Source of the DNA: Gemmatimonadota bacterium
Lineage (GTDB): Bacteria > Gemmatimonadota > Gemmatimonadetes > Gemmatimonadales > GWC2-71-9
Length of the DNA: 41,340 nucleotides
Assembly: GCA_016794805.1 (NCBI GenBank)
Contig: JAEUJI010000048.1
Location: forward strand, 1 to 41,340
Reading direction: 5' to 3'
Below are positions 24,918 to 35,100 of this stretch, in pieces. How positions within the stretch are numbered: position 1 is the first letter of the stretch; every line of letters starts with the position of its first letter. The notes beneath the pieces are model-generated. The model made no database searches and was not told the DNA's origin. It was given only the letters and a program-made list of their open reading frames with translations. The translations under genes were made by a program, and so were the position numbers.

Positions 24918-24972
24918 GATAGTGCGCCCCGCAACCCCGGGGTCAACTTGCGGAAGCGCCGGGCCCTGTCAA
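24918..24972 (-). promoter_or_regulatory. Putative leftward promoter(s) of cutC
   Basis: On the minus strand TTGACC (24941-24946) lies 17 bp from ACTATC (24918-24923), a passable -35/-10 pair. A second TTGACA (24967-24972) lies 26 bp further upstream and makes an AGTTGAC direct repeat. The -10 elements are weak. Confidence 0.3.
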
Positions 24973-25035
24973 CTTACGCGCACGGGGGCGCCGGCGGACC
25001 CCGCCCTCCTACCCCCGCCCCGCCCCAGCGAGACG

Positions 25036-26079
25036 ATGATGCAGCAGCTGTTCGACCGGTCTCTCTTTTCCGTGGGCGGGGTGACCTATACCTGGAAGGA
25101 CGTGATCCTCTTTGCCATGCTGAGCGGCCGGTGGCGGCCGCTGGAGCGGGCCATCCGGGAGGGGCTTGCCTGCGTCCGCCGCGTCGAGGCGGACGACATC
25201 GAGGAACCGGAGGAGGCGGTCGATGCCTATGCCGCGGAGTTCCGCTACGCCCGGGATCTCATCACCGCCGAGGAGACGGAGGCCTGGCTCGAGGAACGGG
25301 GGGTCGAGACGTCGGAGTGGATGGACTGGGTGCGGCGCGAGGCGCTGCGCACCCTGTGGGCCGCGGAGCTCCCCGCCCTGGTCCTCCGGTTCCCGGCGGA
25401 TGCGGCGGAGGTCGCCGAGGCGGCCACCGCCGACCTGCTCTGCTCCGGCAAGGGCGAGGCGTTTGCGAACGGGCTGGCGGAACGGGTGGCCGCGACGGCC
25501 GCGCTGCTGGAGGCCGGCGAGGAACTGGAGGTGGAGTTGCCCGACGGGGCGCTGGAGCGGGTGCTGGACCACCTCCCCGAGCTGGACCCGGAGGAGACCG
25601 AAGCCACGCTGCTCCACCTCGCCGTGCTGGACCAGGGGCTGGCCCGCTTCCGGGAGCTCGCCGCCACCCCCGAGCTCATCCACCGGGAGCTGGAGCTGGG
25701 CCGCCTGGAATGGATCCGGCTGGATTGCCGGGTCATCCAGTTCCCCACCGAGGCGCTGGCCCGGGAGGCGGTGCTGTGCGTCCGGGAGGACGGGATGGGG
25801 GTGGACGAGGTCGCCGAGAGCGCCCACGCCCAGGTCCACGAAATGCGGTTCTACCTCGGGGAGCTGGACCCCGACCTGCAGCCCCGGCTGCTCGCGGCCC
25901 TGCCCCAGGAGCTCATCGGGCCGGCCCCCTTCGAGGAGCAGTACGCCCTGTTCCTGGTGCTGGACAAGGTGCTGCCGGACGAGCGGGCCCCCGCCCTCCG
26001 CCGGGAGATCGAGCGCCGCGCGGTGGACCGGGCGGTGGCCGAGCAGGTCTCCCGCCGGGTCCAGTGGCAGGCGGGCTGA
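25036..26079 (+). CDS. Parvulin (PpiC)-like peptide-export accessory protein
   Basis: 347 residues, acidic, no signal peptide. The N-terminal half is helical and resembles SurA/PpiC-type chaperone segments (GGVTYTWKDVILFAMLSGRWRPL). The C-terminal third fits a degenerate parvulin domain: RVIQFPTEALAREAVLCVREDGMGVDEVAE, FYLGELDPDLQPRLLAALPQELIGPAPFEEQYALFLVLDKVLPD. Catalytic PPIase residues are not clearly kept, so it may be a binding protein rather than an isomerase. Such proteins occur beside C39-type peptide transporters. Here it directly precedes the transporter gene, suggesting help in handling the exported peptides. ATG 25036 is followed by a second ATG at 25039. Confidence 0.65.
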   Translation: MMQQLFDRSLFSVGGVTYTWKDVILFAMLSGRWRPLERAIREGLACVRRVEADDIEEPEEAVDAYAAEFRYARDLITAEETEAWLEERGVETSEWMDWVRREALRTLWAAELPALVLRFPADAAEVAEAATADLLCSGKGEAFANGLAERVAATAALLEAGEELEVELPDGALERVLDHLPELDPEETEATLLHLAVLDQGLARFRELAATPELIHRELELGRLEWIRLDCRVIQFPTEALAREAVLCVREDGMGVDEVAESAHAQVHEMRFYLGELDPDLQPRLLAALPQELIGPAPFEEQYALFLVLDKVLPDERAPALRREIERRAVDRAVAEQVSRRVQWQAG

Positions 26080-26211
26080 CCCTCCCGGCCGGCCGGATCG
26101 CCTTGCGAAGCGGTCAATCGGCGGCATACTACCCAAGACCCCGACCCCTCAGCCCAGAACCACCCAGGCCAGACTGTTCCCTGAGCCGCGCCCTGGACAC
26201 GCGACCCGGGA

Positions 26212-29200
26212 GTGGCGCACGCCGGAGCGTTCGTGGAGAGCAGCGAGCTCGAGACCATCCTGCAGCAGGTGAGCATCCTCCAGTTCCTCCCGCCGGACGT
26301 GCGGGACCTGGTGGAGGCCAGCTTCGTGCCGGCCAGCTACAGCTTCGGCCAGGAGATCATCCGCGAGGGTGAACCGGCCGATGCGCTGTACGTGCTGGTC
26401 GCGGGCCGCGCGCGGGTGCTCAAGCGCTCCGATACCGGCGATGAAATTTCCCTCGGTACCATCCGGGCCGGCGAGACCTTTGGCGAGGGTGACCTGCTCG
26501 GCGCCGGCACCCGGGCTACCACGGTGCGGGCCAGCTCCGACGTGGAAGTGCTGCGCCTGGACCAGTCGGTCGTGGATGCGCTGATCCGGAAGCGGCCCGA
26601 GATCCGGCAGTACCTCGAACTCCAGTCCCGCCACCGCCACCTGCAGGGCTTCTTCCGGCAGTTCGCCGTCTTCGCCACGCTGCCGCCCGAGGCCACCGCG
26701 GCGCTGCTCCGGGCGCTGGAGCCGGTGGAGGTGCCGGCCGGCGCCGACATCGTCCGCGACGGGGACCCGCCCGGTCCCATGTACATCATCGAGGAGGGGC
26801 GCTGCCGGGTCCACATCGGGGTGGACGGCCGCCGGCGCAATGTGGCCTTCCTCCGGCGGGGGGAGTTCTTCGGCGAGTTCTCGGTGTTCCGCGACATGCC
26901 CCGGACCGCGACGGTGGAGTCCGTCACCCCCTGCCGCCTGCTCCGGCTGACGCAGGAGACCTACCGGGGGCTGCTCGATGCGTACCCCGAATTCCGCGAC
27001 GCGATCGAGGCCCGGATCGCGCAGTACGACTTCCGGCACACGGCGCAGATCCCGATCGACCTGTTCCAGGAGCTGCTCCCCGCCGACGCCGCGCGCCGGG
27101 ACACCGTCGGCCACGACCAGATCGACGAGGACGTGAGCGGGCCGGCGCGGGGGCGGGCGGACGCCGAGGAGGCGCCCTTCGCCGACGACGAGGGCCGGTT
27201 CGTCAAGCACCGGAAGCGGATCCGGCGCTTCCCGCACCTGTGGCAGATCGACGAGATGGACTGCGGGGCCACCAGCCTGGCGATCATCTGCCGCCACTTC
27301 GGGAAGGCGATCAGCCTGGCCCGCATCCGGCAGCTGGTTCACACCGGCCTGGATGGCGCCAGCCTGCGCGCCATCTGCCAGGGCGCCACCGAACTGGGGC
27401 TGGCCGCGCGGGCCGTGAAGGCCTCGCCCACCAACGTCCACCAGATGCCGCTGCCGGCCATCGTGCACTGGGAGGGCAACCACTGGGTGGTGCTGTACGA
27501 CGTGGGCAAGGACCACGTGCGGGTCTCGGACCCCGGGGTGGGGAAGCGGCGGATCCCGCGGGCGGAGTTCGACGCGAAGTGGACCGGCTACGCCGCGCTG
27601 TTCGACTACACCACCGAGTTCGAGAAGAACGAGGAAAGCCGCCTCGGCATCGCCTGGCTGCTGCCGTTCTTCCAGCCGTTCCTGGGGCTGATCGCGCGGT
27701 GCACCGCGCTGGCGCTGATCGTGAGCGCCCTGCAGATGGTGATCCCGGTCTTCACCCAGGTGATCGTGGACCGGGTGCTGGTGGAGGGCGACCTCCAGCT
27801 GCTCAACATCCTGATCATCGGCATGGGGCTGGTGATCCTGATGTCGCTGGTGGCCGCCCTGGTGGAGCGCTACCTGCTGGCATGGATGGCGGTGCGGATC
27901 GACTCGGGCACCCTCGACTTCCTCACCCGGCGGCTGCTCAGCCTCCCGATGTCCTACTTCAACAGCCGCCGCACCGGCGACATCCAGCGGCGGCTGGCCG
28001 GCATCTGGCAGGTGCGCGAGTTCCTGGTGGAGCATGGCAGCGCCGGCCTCACCGCCGCCGCCCAGCTGCTCTCGGCGCTGGGGCTGATGCTGGTGTACAG
28101 CCCCAAGCTCACGCTGGTCTTCCTGGCCACCGTGCCGGTGTTCGTGGTCGTCCTCAAGGTGAGCGCCAACTGGCTCTACCCGCTCTACGCCGAGCTGGAG
28201 GAGACCTACGGCAAGTACCAGTCGTTCCAGATCGACGCCATCAAGGGGATCGAGACGGTCAAGTCGCTGGGGGCGGAGTACTCCTTCCGCGACCTCATGC
28301 TGCGGCAGTTCAACAGCGTGGCGCGCAGCCGGTTCAAGGCCGACTACACCCTCATGACCTACAACGGGGTGGTGCACAGCATCACCCTCGTCTCGATGGT
28401 GCTGTTCCTGCTGGTGGGCGCCCGGGAGGTGCTGGCGGGGCACATGTCCATCGGCGCGCTGGTGGCGTTCAACGCCCTGGTGGCGCTGGCGAACGCCCCG
28501 ATCCTGACGCTCATGTACCTGTGGGACGACATGCAGCAGGCGGCGGTGTACCTGAACCGGCTGGACGACATCTTCCAGCAGGAGCCGGAACAGGGACACG
28601 ATCGCTCCCGGCTGCTGCCGGTCCGCTCGCTCGAGGGCCGGATCGGGGTGCGGCACATGAGCTTCCGGTACGGCGGACCGGAGTCGCCGGCGATCCTCGA
28701 GGACCTCACGTTCGAGGTGCCGCCCAACACGATGGTCGCCATCGTGGGCCGGAGCGGCTCGGGCAAGACCACGCTGATCAAGATCCTCGCCGGGCTGCTG
28801 GAGCCGACCGAGGGCACCATCCTGTACGACGGCATCGACCTCAAGACGCTCAACTACCGCGAGCTGCGCCGCAAGATCGGCTTCGTGCTGCAGGAGAACC
28901 ACCTCTTCGACGATACCGTGGCCCGCAACATCGGCTTCGGCGAGGAGGAGCCCGACATGGACAAGGTGATGTGGGCGGCGCAGGTCGCGAACGCGCGCGA
29001 GTTCATCGAGCGGCTGCCGCTGGGCTACGACACCCGCATCGGGGAATCGGGGCTGGGCCTGTCCGGCGGCCAGCGGCAGCGGGTGGCGATCGCGCGGGCG
29101 ATCTACAACCGCCCCCCGGTCCTGATCTTCGACGAGGCCACCAGCGCGCTCGACACCGAGAGCGAGCGGGCGGTGAAGGAGAACATCGACCAGCTGCTCG

Positions 29201-29367
29201 AGGGGCGGACCTCGTTCGTGATCGCCCACCGGCTCTCCACCGTGCGCGACGCCGACCTGATCCTGGTGCTGGAGAAGGGCAGGCTGGTCGAGCAGGGCAC
29301 GCACGACGACCTGATGCGCCGCCAGGGACTGTACTACTTCCTGGTCAGCCAGCAGCTGCAACTCTAG
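26212..29367 (+). CDS. Peptidase-containing ABC transporter (C39) with two N-terminal cNMP-binding-like domains
   Basis: 1051 aa if started at GTG 26212; GTG 26233 has the better GGAG spacing. Order: two cyclic-nucleotide-binding-like domains (about 20-135 and 145-270; SFGQEIIREGEPADALYVLVAGRARV and GADIVRDGDPPGPMYIIEEG), an acidic linker, a C39 peptidase (about 335-455), about six membrane helices (480-750), and the ATPase. The C39 site is intact: Gln345, Cys351 (DEMDCG), His424 (GNHWVV), Asp440 (VSDPG). In the ATPase, Walker A Lys852, signature LSGGQ at 950-954, Walker B Glu975 and H-loop His1006 are all present. The protein should cut double-glycine leaders in the cytoplasm and export the peptide. 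The HlyD gene follows 6 bp later. Confidence 0.95.
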   Translation: MAHAGAFVESSELETILQQVSILQFLPPDVRDLVEASFVPASYSFGQEIIREGEPADALYVLVAGRARVLKRSDTGDEISLGTIRAGETFGEGDLLGAGTRATTVRASSDVEVLRLDQSVVDALIRKRPEIRQYLELQSRHRHLQGFFRQFAVFATLPPEATAALLRALEPVEVPAGADIVRDGDPPGPMYIIEEGRCRVHIGVDGRRRNVAFLRRGEFFGEFSVFRDMPRTATVESVTPCRLLRLTQETYRGLLDAYPEFRDAIEARIAQYDFRHTAQIPIDLFQELLPADAARRDTVGHDQIDEDVSGPARGRADAEEAPFADDEGRFVKHRKRIRRFPHLWQIDEMDCGATSLAIICRHFGKAISLARIRQLVHTGLDGASLRAICQGATELGLAARAVKASPTNVHQMPLPAIVHWEGNHWVVLYDVGKDHVRVSDPGVGKRRIPRAEFDAKWTGYAALFDYTTEFEKNEESRLGIAWLLPFFQPFLGLIARCTALALIVSALQMVIPVFTQVIVDRVLVEGDLQLLNILIIGMGLVILMSLVAALVERYLLAWMAVRIDSGTLDFLTRRLLSLPMSYFNSRRTGDIQRRLAGIWQVREFLVEHGSAGLTAAAQLLSALGLMLVYSPKLTLVFLATVPVFVVVLKVSANWLYPLYAELEETYGKYQSFQIDAIKGIETVKSLGAEYSFRDLMLRQFNSVARSRFKADYTLMTYNGVVHSITLVSMVLFLLVGAREVLAGHMSIGALVAFNALVALANAPILTLMYLWDDMQQAAVYLNRLDDIFQQEPEQGHDRSRLLPVRSLEGRIGVRHMSFRYGGPESPAILEDLTFEVPPNTMVAIVGRSGSGKTTLIKILAGLLEPTEGTILYDGIDLKTLNYRELRRKIGFVLQENHLFDDTVARNIGFGEEEPDMDKVMWAAQVANAREFIERLPLGYDTRIGESGLGLSGGQRQRVAIARAIYNRPPVLIFDEATSALDTESERAVKENIDQLLEGRTSFVIAHRLSTVRDADLILVLEKGRLVEQGTHDDLMRRQGLYYFLVSQQLQL

Positions 29368-29373
29368 GACGCC

Positions 29374-30587
29374 ATGCCGCGCACCGACCTGGACGCCTCC
29401 GCCGAGTTCCTCGACACCGAGCCCCCCCACTGGGCGGCGCGGGGCCTGGCCTGGGTCATCATCGGGCTGGTCCTGATCGCGGTGCTCGCCGCCATCGTGG
29501 TGCAGGTGCCGGAGACGGTGAGCGGGCGCTTCACCCTGGCCCCGGTCGATGGCGCCGACCCCGTCCGGGTGCGCAAGGATGGCATCGTCACCGCGGTCAC
29601 GGTGCGGGAGGGGGACACGGTGCCGGCCGGGGCCACCCTGGTGATGCTGCGCTCCCCCTCCCTCAGCGATCGCGCCGGGGAGCGGCGGACCATCGAGACC
29701 CAGCGCCGGGCCGACCAGGACCGCCTCCGGATCCTCGGCAGCCAGTACCAGACCCGGAAACGCGCCGACGAGGCCGAAGCCCGGCGGCTGCGCGCCCGGA
29801 TGGAGTCGCTCAAGCGGCTGATCACCTCGAAGGAGCGCCGGCTGGCGCTGATGCGGGAACTGGCGGACAGCGCGGGTTCCGGCTTCCGGAGCGGCGCCGT
29901 CAACCGGCTGGAGGTGGCCCGCATGGACCTCGAGGTGTCCACGTTGCAGGAGGAAGTCCAGAACGCCGGCAACGACCTCGAGGACGCCGCCGCCGACCTC
30001 GCCCGGCTGGGCCGGGACGGCCAGGCGCGGGATCTCGAGTACGAAGACGCGCGCCGGAGCCTGGAGGAATCGGTGGAGACGGCGGGCATCCGGATCGAGG
30101 CGCTGGGCCGTGACCTCGAGGGGTTGACGGAGGATGGCCTCGCCGTCACTGCCCCCTGCCGGGGCACGGTGCTGCGGCTCCATGTCAGCGCCGCCGGGGC
30201 CCTGGTCCGCGAGGGGGAGGTCATCAGCGAGATCGCCTGCGCCGGCGCGCGGCTCCAGGCGGAGTTCGCGGTGCCGCAGAGCGGCCTCCCCCAGATTCGC
30301 GCGGGACAGCGGGTGAAGCTCCGCTACGACGCCTTCCCCTACCAGCGCTACGGGATCCGCTTCGGCCAGGTGCGCTGGGTGGGGCCCGCCGGCCTCGGCG
30401 ACCGCGACAGCAGCTTCCGGGCGGTGGTGGACCTGGCCGAGGATTCGATCCGGGTGCGGGGCCAGGAGCGGGCGCTGCTGGCGGGGATGCAGGGACAGGC
30501 GGACGTGGTGGTGGGCCGGCGGTCGCTGGTGAGCTATGCCATCGAGCCGATCCGGGCGCTGCGGGAAAACTTCCGGGACCCGCCGCC

Positions 30588-30591
<4 letters not shown>
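29374..30591 (+). CDS. HlyD-family membrane fusion protein
   Basis: Periplasmic adaptor that connects the ABC transporter to an outer-membrane channel, 405 aa. One N-terminal membrane anchor (about residues 22-48, AWVIIGLVLIAVLAAIVV) is followed by a lipoyl/barrel-sandwich half (GIVTAVTVREGDTVPAGATL), a long coiled coil (about 90-235, rich in Arg/Glu heptads), the second lipoyl half (APCRGTVLRLHVSAAGALVREGEVISEIA) and a beta-barrel. ATG 29374 begins 6 bp after the transporter stop, and the stop overlaps the sigma-54 activator start at 30588, so the three are one operon. No outer-membrane factor gene is present in the window. Confidence 0.93.
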
Positions 30592-31592
<1,001 letters not shown>

Positions 31593-31601
31593 ACCGCGCC
31601 T

Positions 31602-31618
31602 GGTAGCGCACCGCTACC
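31602..31618. promoter_or_regulatory. Palindrome after the activator gene: possible activator site or terminator
   Basis: GGTAGCG and CGCTACC are perfect inverted halves around CAC. It starts 10 bp after the activator stop and lies about 120 bp upstream of the predicted start of transcription for the peptide genes. That is the usual distance for enhancer sites of sigma-54 activators. A short terminator is the alternative; no T-run follows. Confidence 0.4.
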
Positions 31619-31713
31619 CCTGGCCCCGTCCTGCAACCACACCCACGGCGCCCCGCCACTCCGCCCGGAGCCAATTCCCTGTGAACGCGGCAGTTGACTC
31701 GTGCGGCGCCGTG

Positions 31714-31729
31714 TGGTCCGGGGTTTGCC
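31714..31729 (+). promoter_or_regulatory. Candidate sigma-54 (-24/-12) promoter of the peptide genes
   Basis: TGGTCCGGGGTTTGCC matches the consensus TGGCACG-N4-TTGCW at TGG, CG and TTGC, with GG and GC separated by exactly 10 bp. Transcription would start near 31740, leaving a ~47-nt leader with GGAGG before the first peptide gene. It sits between a sigma-54 activator gene and the peptide genes. Confidence 0.55.
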
Positions 31730-31786
31730 AGTACCATGAGCATCACGCAGCACCGTCGTACCCCTCACCCCACTCCGGAGGTTACC

Positions 31787-31909
31787 ATGGCGGACAAGAA
31801 GAAGATCAAGGACCTGCCCAAGAAGTCCGTAAGCAGCAAGAAGGCCGGCGCGGTCACCGGTGGCGCCAAGAAGAAGGCCCCCTCGCTCCTCCGTCGGCGC
31901 GCGAACTGA
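31787..31909 (+). CDS. Double-glycine leader peptide precursor 1, cationic (40 aa)
   Basis: A 40-residue precursor. Residues 1-26 read as a leader: Lys-rich start, then IKDLPKK, ending VTGG, which fits the GG cut site of C39 peptidases (DLP-x-V-x-GG pattern). Cutting after Gly26 releases AKKKAPSLLRRRAN, 14 residues and strongly positive. ATG 31787 has a near-ideal GGAGG seven bases upstream and a sigma-54-like promoter further up. Nothing else in the window looks like a substrate for the C39 transporter encoded 2.4 kb upstream except the next small gene. The core has no Cys, so lanthionine-type modification is not expected. Function (antimicrobial, signal, other) is unknown. Confidence 0.75.
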   Translation: MADKKKIKDLPKKSVSSKKAGAVTGGAKKKAPSLLRRRAN

Positions 31910-31932
31910 TTCTCCGCGGGTGCCCGAAGCGT

Positions 31933-31954
31933 GGGCGGCCCCCTGGGGCCGCCC
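31933..31954. terminator. GC hairpin between the two peptide genes
   Basis: GGGCGGCCCC and GGGGCCGCCC form a perfect stem around CT, 24 bp after the first peptide stop. A T-run is missing. It could be a partial terminator or an RNA-stabilising element that makes more of the first peptide than of the second. Confidence 0.5.
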
Positions 31955-31988
31955 GCGCGCTCACCCGACCTTTCCGCACGAGTCCGCC

Positions 31989-32153
31989 ATGACAGAGCGC
32001 AAGCCGCGCAAGACCCGATCCACCCGGACCAAGGAAGGGGAGATCGTGCGGCTGGAGGACCTGGCCCCGCCCGAAGATGTCCGCGGCGGGGGCCGGAAGC
32101 GGCTGTTCGGCGAAGAGACCCCCCGCCGCCCACCCCGCAAGCCCGGCGGCTGA
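31989..32153 (+). CDS. Double-glycine leader peptide precursor 2, cationic (54 aa)
   Basis: A 54-residue protein from ATG 31989. Residues 18-34 (EIVRLEDLAPPEDVRGG) resemble a C39 leader with its double glycine at 33-34; the first 15 residues are basic. Cutting would give a 20-residue Arg/Pro-rich product beginning GRKRLFGEE. It follows precursor 1 by 79 bp on the same strand, and the two share the DL-P-x-V-x-GG leader pattern but not the core. The ribosome binding site is weak. Its downstream end faces the BTAD regulator gene. As a short, basic, low-complexity reading frame it is less certain than precursor 1. Confidence 0.6.
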   Translation: MTERKPRKTRSTRTKEGEIVRLEDLAPPEDVRGGGRKRLFGEETPRRPPRKPGG

Positions 32154-32186
32154 CCCCTCCGCGGGGCGGGGCGGACGCCACGGGAC

Positions 32187-35100
32187 CTACTGGCGGCGCT
32201 CCAGCATCAGCATCGCGCGGCCGCGCGCGTTGGCGATCCGTGGCGTGAACCTCGGATCCGCCCCCTCCCAGGCCTTGACCAGCCGCTGGTAGTGGTAGGC
32301 GGCGCTGTCCCGCTGGCCGGCGGCCTCGAAGGCCTCCGCCAGGGCCTCGCCCAGGTCGGTATGGGTGACGTACAGGTTGGACCCCTCGAACATCCCGCGC
32401 AGCGCGCTCTGCAGGATCGCCACCGCCTCCCGCGGCCGCCCCAGCCGGGTCAGGGTCCGGCCCAGGACCAGGTTGACCCGGGTATAGCCGACGTTGGGGG
32501 ACAGGATCGAGCGGCGGAACAGCTGGACGGCCTCACCTTCCCTGCCGCGCGCCAGGGCCAGCAGCCCTTCCACGTAATAGTGCAGCCGCTGGTCCCGCGC
32601 GAAGGCGCTCTGCCGGCCCAGCACCCGGATGGTGTCGGCCAGGCCGGCGAGCCGGGTGGTGTCTCCCTGCGCGGCAAGCACTCCCGCGGCGTGGGTCAGC
32701 GCCCAGACCCGGTTCCGGGAAACGGCCGAGGAATCCTCCCCGCTGACCCGCCCCCGGGCGACGGAATCGAAGAGCGCCGCCGCGGCCCGGTAGGCGCCCT
32801 GCTCGAACAGCACCTGGGCCTCGAGCAGCGCCGTGGTGGGCGCGGCCCCGGGCCGGCTCTGTTCGCCCCGGGTGGCGCGGTAGCGGCGCGCGGCCACCAG
32901 CGCCTCTTCCAGCCGCCCCTGCTGCCGGAGTACCACCGCCAGCATCCACGACGCCTCGACGCGCTCATCCGGGTCAGCGGAATGCAGCTGGCCCCGCACC
33001 ACCTCCGCGGCGGTTGCAAAGTCCCAGCGCCAGAGCTGATTCGCCGTGTGATAGCGCCAGGTCTTCGGGTCCCGCGGCAGCAGGCTGTCCGCGCGCGCCA
33101 GCGCGGAATCCGCCGCCGCGAACGCCCCGGACTGGGCCAGCAGCATGGCCAGCGTGCGCCACGCGACCCCGGATCCGGGCTGCAGCCGGGTCCATCGCCG
33201 GCCAACGGCGACCGCCGCGGCGATGGAGTCCTCCTGGATGTAGGAGGAGTAGAGGGCCGGCATCGCCTCGCAGGCCAGGCAGCGCGGGGTGCTCCCCCGG
33301 AGCCCGAGGGAGTCCCGCGCGATGACGGTCTCGAGCGGGCCGTGCGCCGCCTCGTAGTCCCCGGCGAGGATGGCCGCCTGCCCGGCCATCAGGTACCCCT
33401 CCAGTTCCGCGGGGTAGCGGACCATGAGCGTTTCCGCGATGGCCCGCAGGGAGGGGGAGGTGTTGACGAATGCCCACGCGGCGTTGACCAGCAGCCGTTC
33501 CCGGTCGCTGGCCCGCCGCGCCAGGTCCACCGCGCGCCGGAGCCGCGCCACCGTCTCGGTGCGCAGCCCGGGCGACGTGCTCAGGGCGTAGAAGAACTGC
33601 GCCATCGCAAACGCCGAGTCGGCCTTGAGCGCCTCCTGGAACTGCCGCTCGGCTTCGGCACGCTCCCCCGCGTAGTAGAGCCGGAGCCCCGCCTCGTACA
33701 GCTGGTAGGCCCGCACCGAGCGGGTGGAGACGTCCGCCAGCGAGCCGGCCAGCGGCGTGCCGCCGAGATCGCGGAGCAGGCGGGCGGTGCCGCTGTCGGC
33801 CAGCAGGAAGAGGTTCTCCCCTTCGACCGTATACGCCTCGAGCACCGCGCCGCTGGCCAGGTCCGTGCGGCGGAGGTCGAGCCGCATCCGTCCGGGCGCG
33901 AGGTCGTAGAGGGCGCCATCCACCAGTTCCGTGGCGCCGGATTGCCGCGCCGCCGCGACGCTCGCGACGGCGGTGTCGGCGGCGTCCGGCAGCTGGCGCA
34001 TCACCTCGACCATGCGGGCGTTGCTCACCACCCGGAGTCCGCGGGTCCGGGCCAGGTTGGTGGCCAGCATGTCCGCCATCGGCGCGCCCAGCGCGCCCGC
34101 GCCGGCGGCGGCGTAGTGGCTGATCCGGCCGACCGCCACCACCCGCTCCGGCGCAGCCATCGCCGCGGAGCGGACCAGGTGGGCCCGCCAGACATGCCTG
34201 GCCAGCGGCACCAGGAGGGCGGCGACCACGGCCACGAGCACCCACCGGGCCCGGCGCCGCCACGCCTGCCTCGGCTGCGGTGGCGGCTCCGCCGGCGCCC
34301 CCAACCCGAAACCGCCGCCGACGGCCCATCCGCTGGTATGTCCCAGGTCGAGGGAACCGCTCGGGCGGCTGGGGCGTGAGGGGGGATCCACGGCGGTGCG
34401 CCCTGCCGGGGCGCTTGCTGCCTGGGGCTCGGGCGGTGAGGAAGGCGCTGGAGGGGGTGAGGTGGGCGCGGCCGCCGGCGCGCCCTGCCGCTGTCCGCCG
34501 CGGAGCTGCTCCGCCAGCGCCACCACCTCCCGGTCGGGAGCGAGGTCCAGCTCCTGCCGCACCAGCGTCTCGTAGACGCGCGCATGCTGCAGCGCCCCGG
34601 CCACGTCCCCACCCGCGGCCAGCGAACGCATCAGGCGGGCGGCGACCTGGGCATTCATCGGGTCCTGGGCCGCCAGCTTCCTGAACCACCCCACCGCACC
34701 CCGATGGTCCCCACGCTCGTTGCAGCGGGCCGCGAGCTGCTCCAGCAGGTCGGACCATTCATGGGCCAGCCCGCTGCGCTGTTCTTCCGCCCAGCGCTCG
34801 AAGGGATCCGCCTCCGGCAGGTGGAAGCCATCCAGAAACGGCCCGCGATAGCACTCGGCGGCGCGCTCCAGGTCCCCTGCGGCGAGGGTGTCATGGAACT
34901 CGGCGTAGTCGCTGGTGACTTGATCGGGGTTGAGGCGCAGGTCCTTGAGGCCGAGCAGTGCCTCGTCCGAACCGAGGTCCCGGCGGAGGGCGTAGAGCGC
35001 CTGGGTCAGGGCGCGACGGCCACGTTCCTCATCGGCGTCGGGCCAGAGATAGGCGATCAGGGCGTCGCGAGTTGCGCCACGATCCCCGGCCACCGCCAGC

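Noticed and set aside
26212-27000. Separate Crp/Fnr-type regulator gene ahead of the transporter
   Set aside because: The frame runs without stop through the cNMP-like domains into the peptidase, and there is no helix-turn-helix.
27240-30113. 957-residue plus-strand frame overlapping the transporter
   Set aside because: Alternative-frame shadow with Gly/Arg/Pro-rich low-complexity sequence; the overlapping frame has intact catalytic motifs.
26149-30183. 1344-residue open frame on the minus strand opposite the transporter and HlyD genes
   Set aside because: It is a shadow: Arg/His/Pro-rich composition without domains, while the plus strand carries complete, motif-rich C39/ABC and HlyD proteins.
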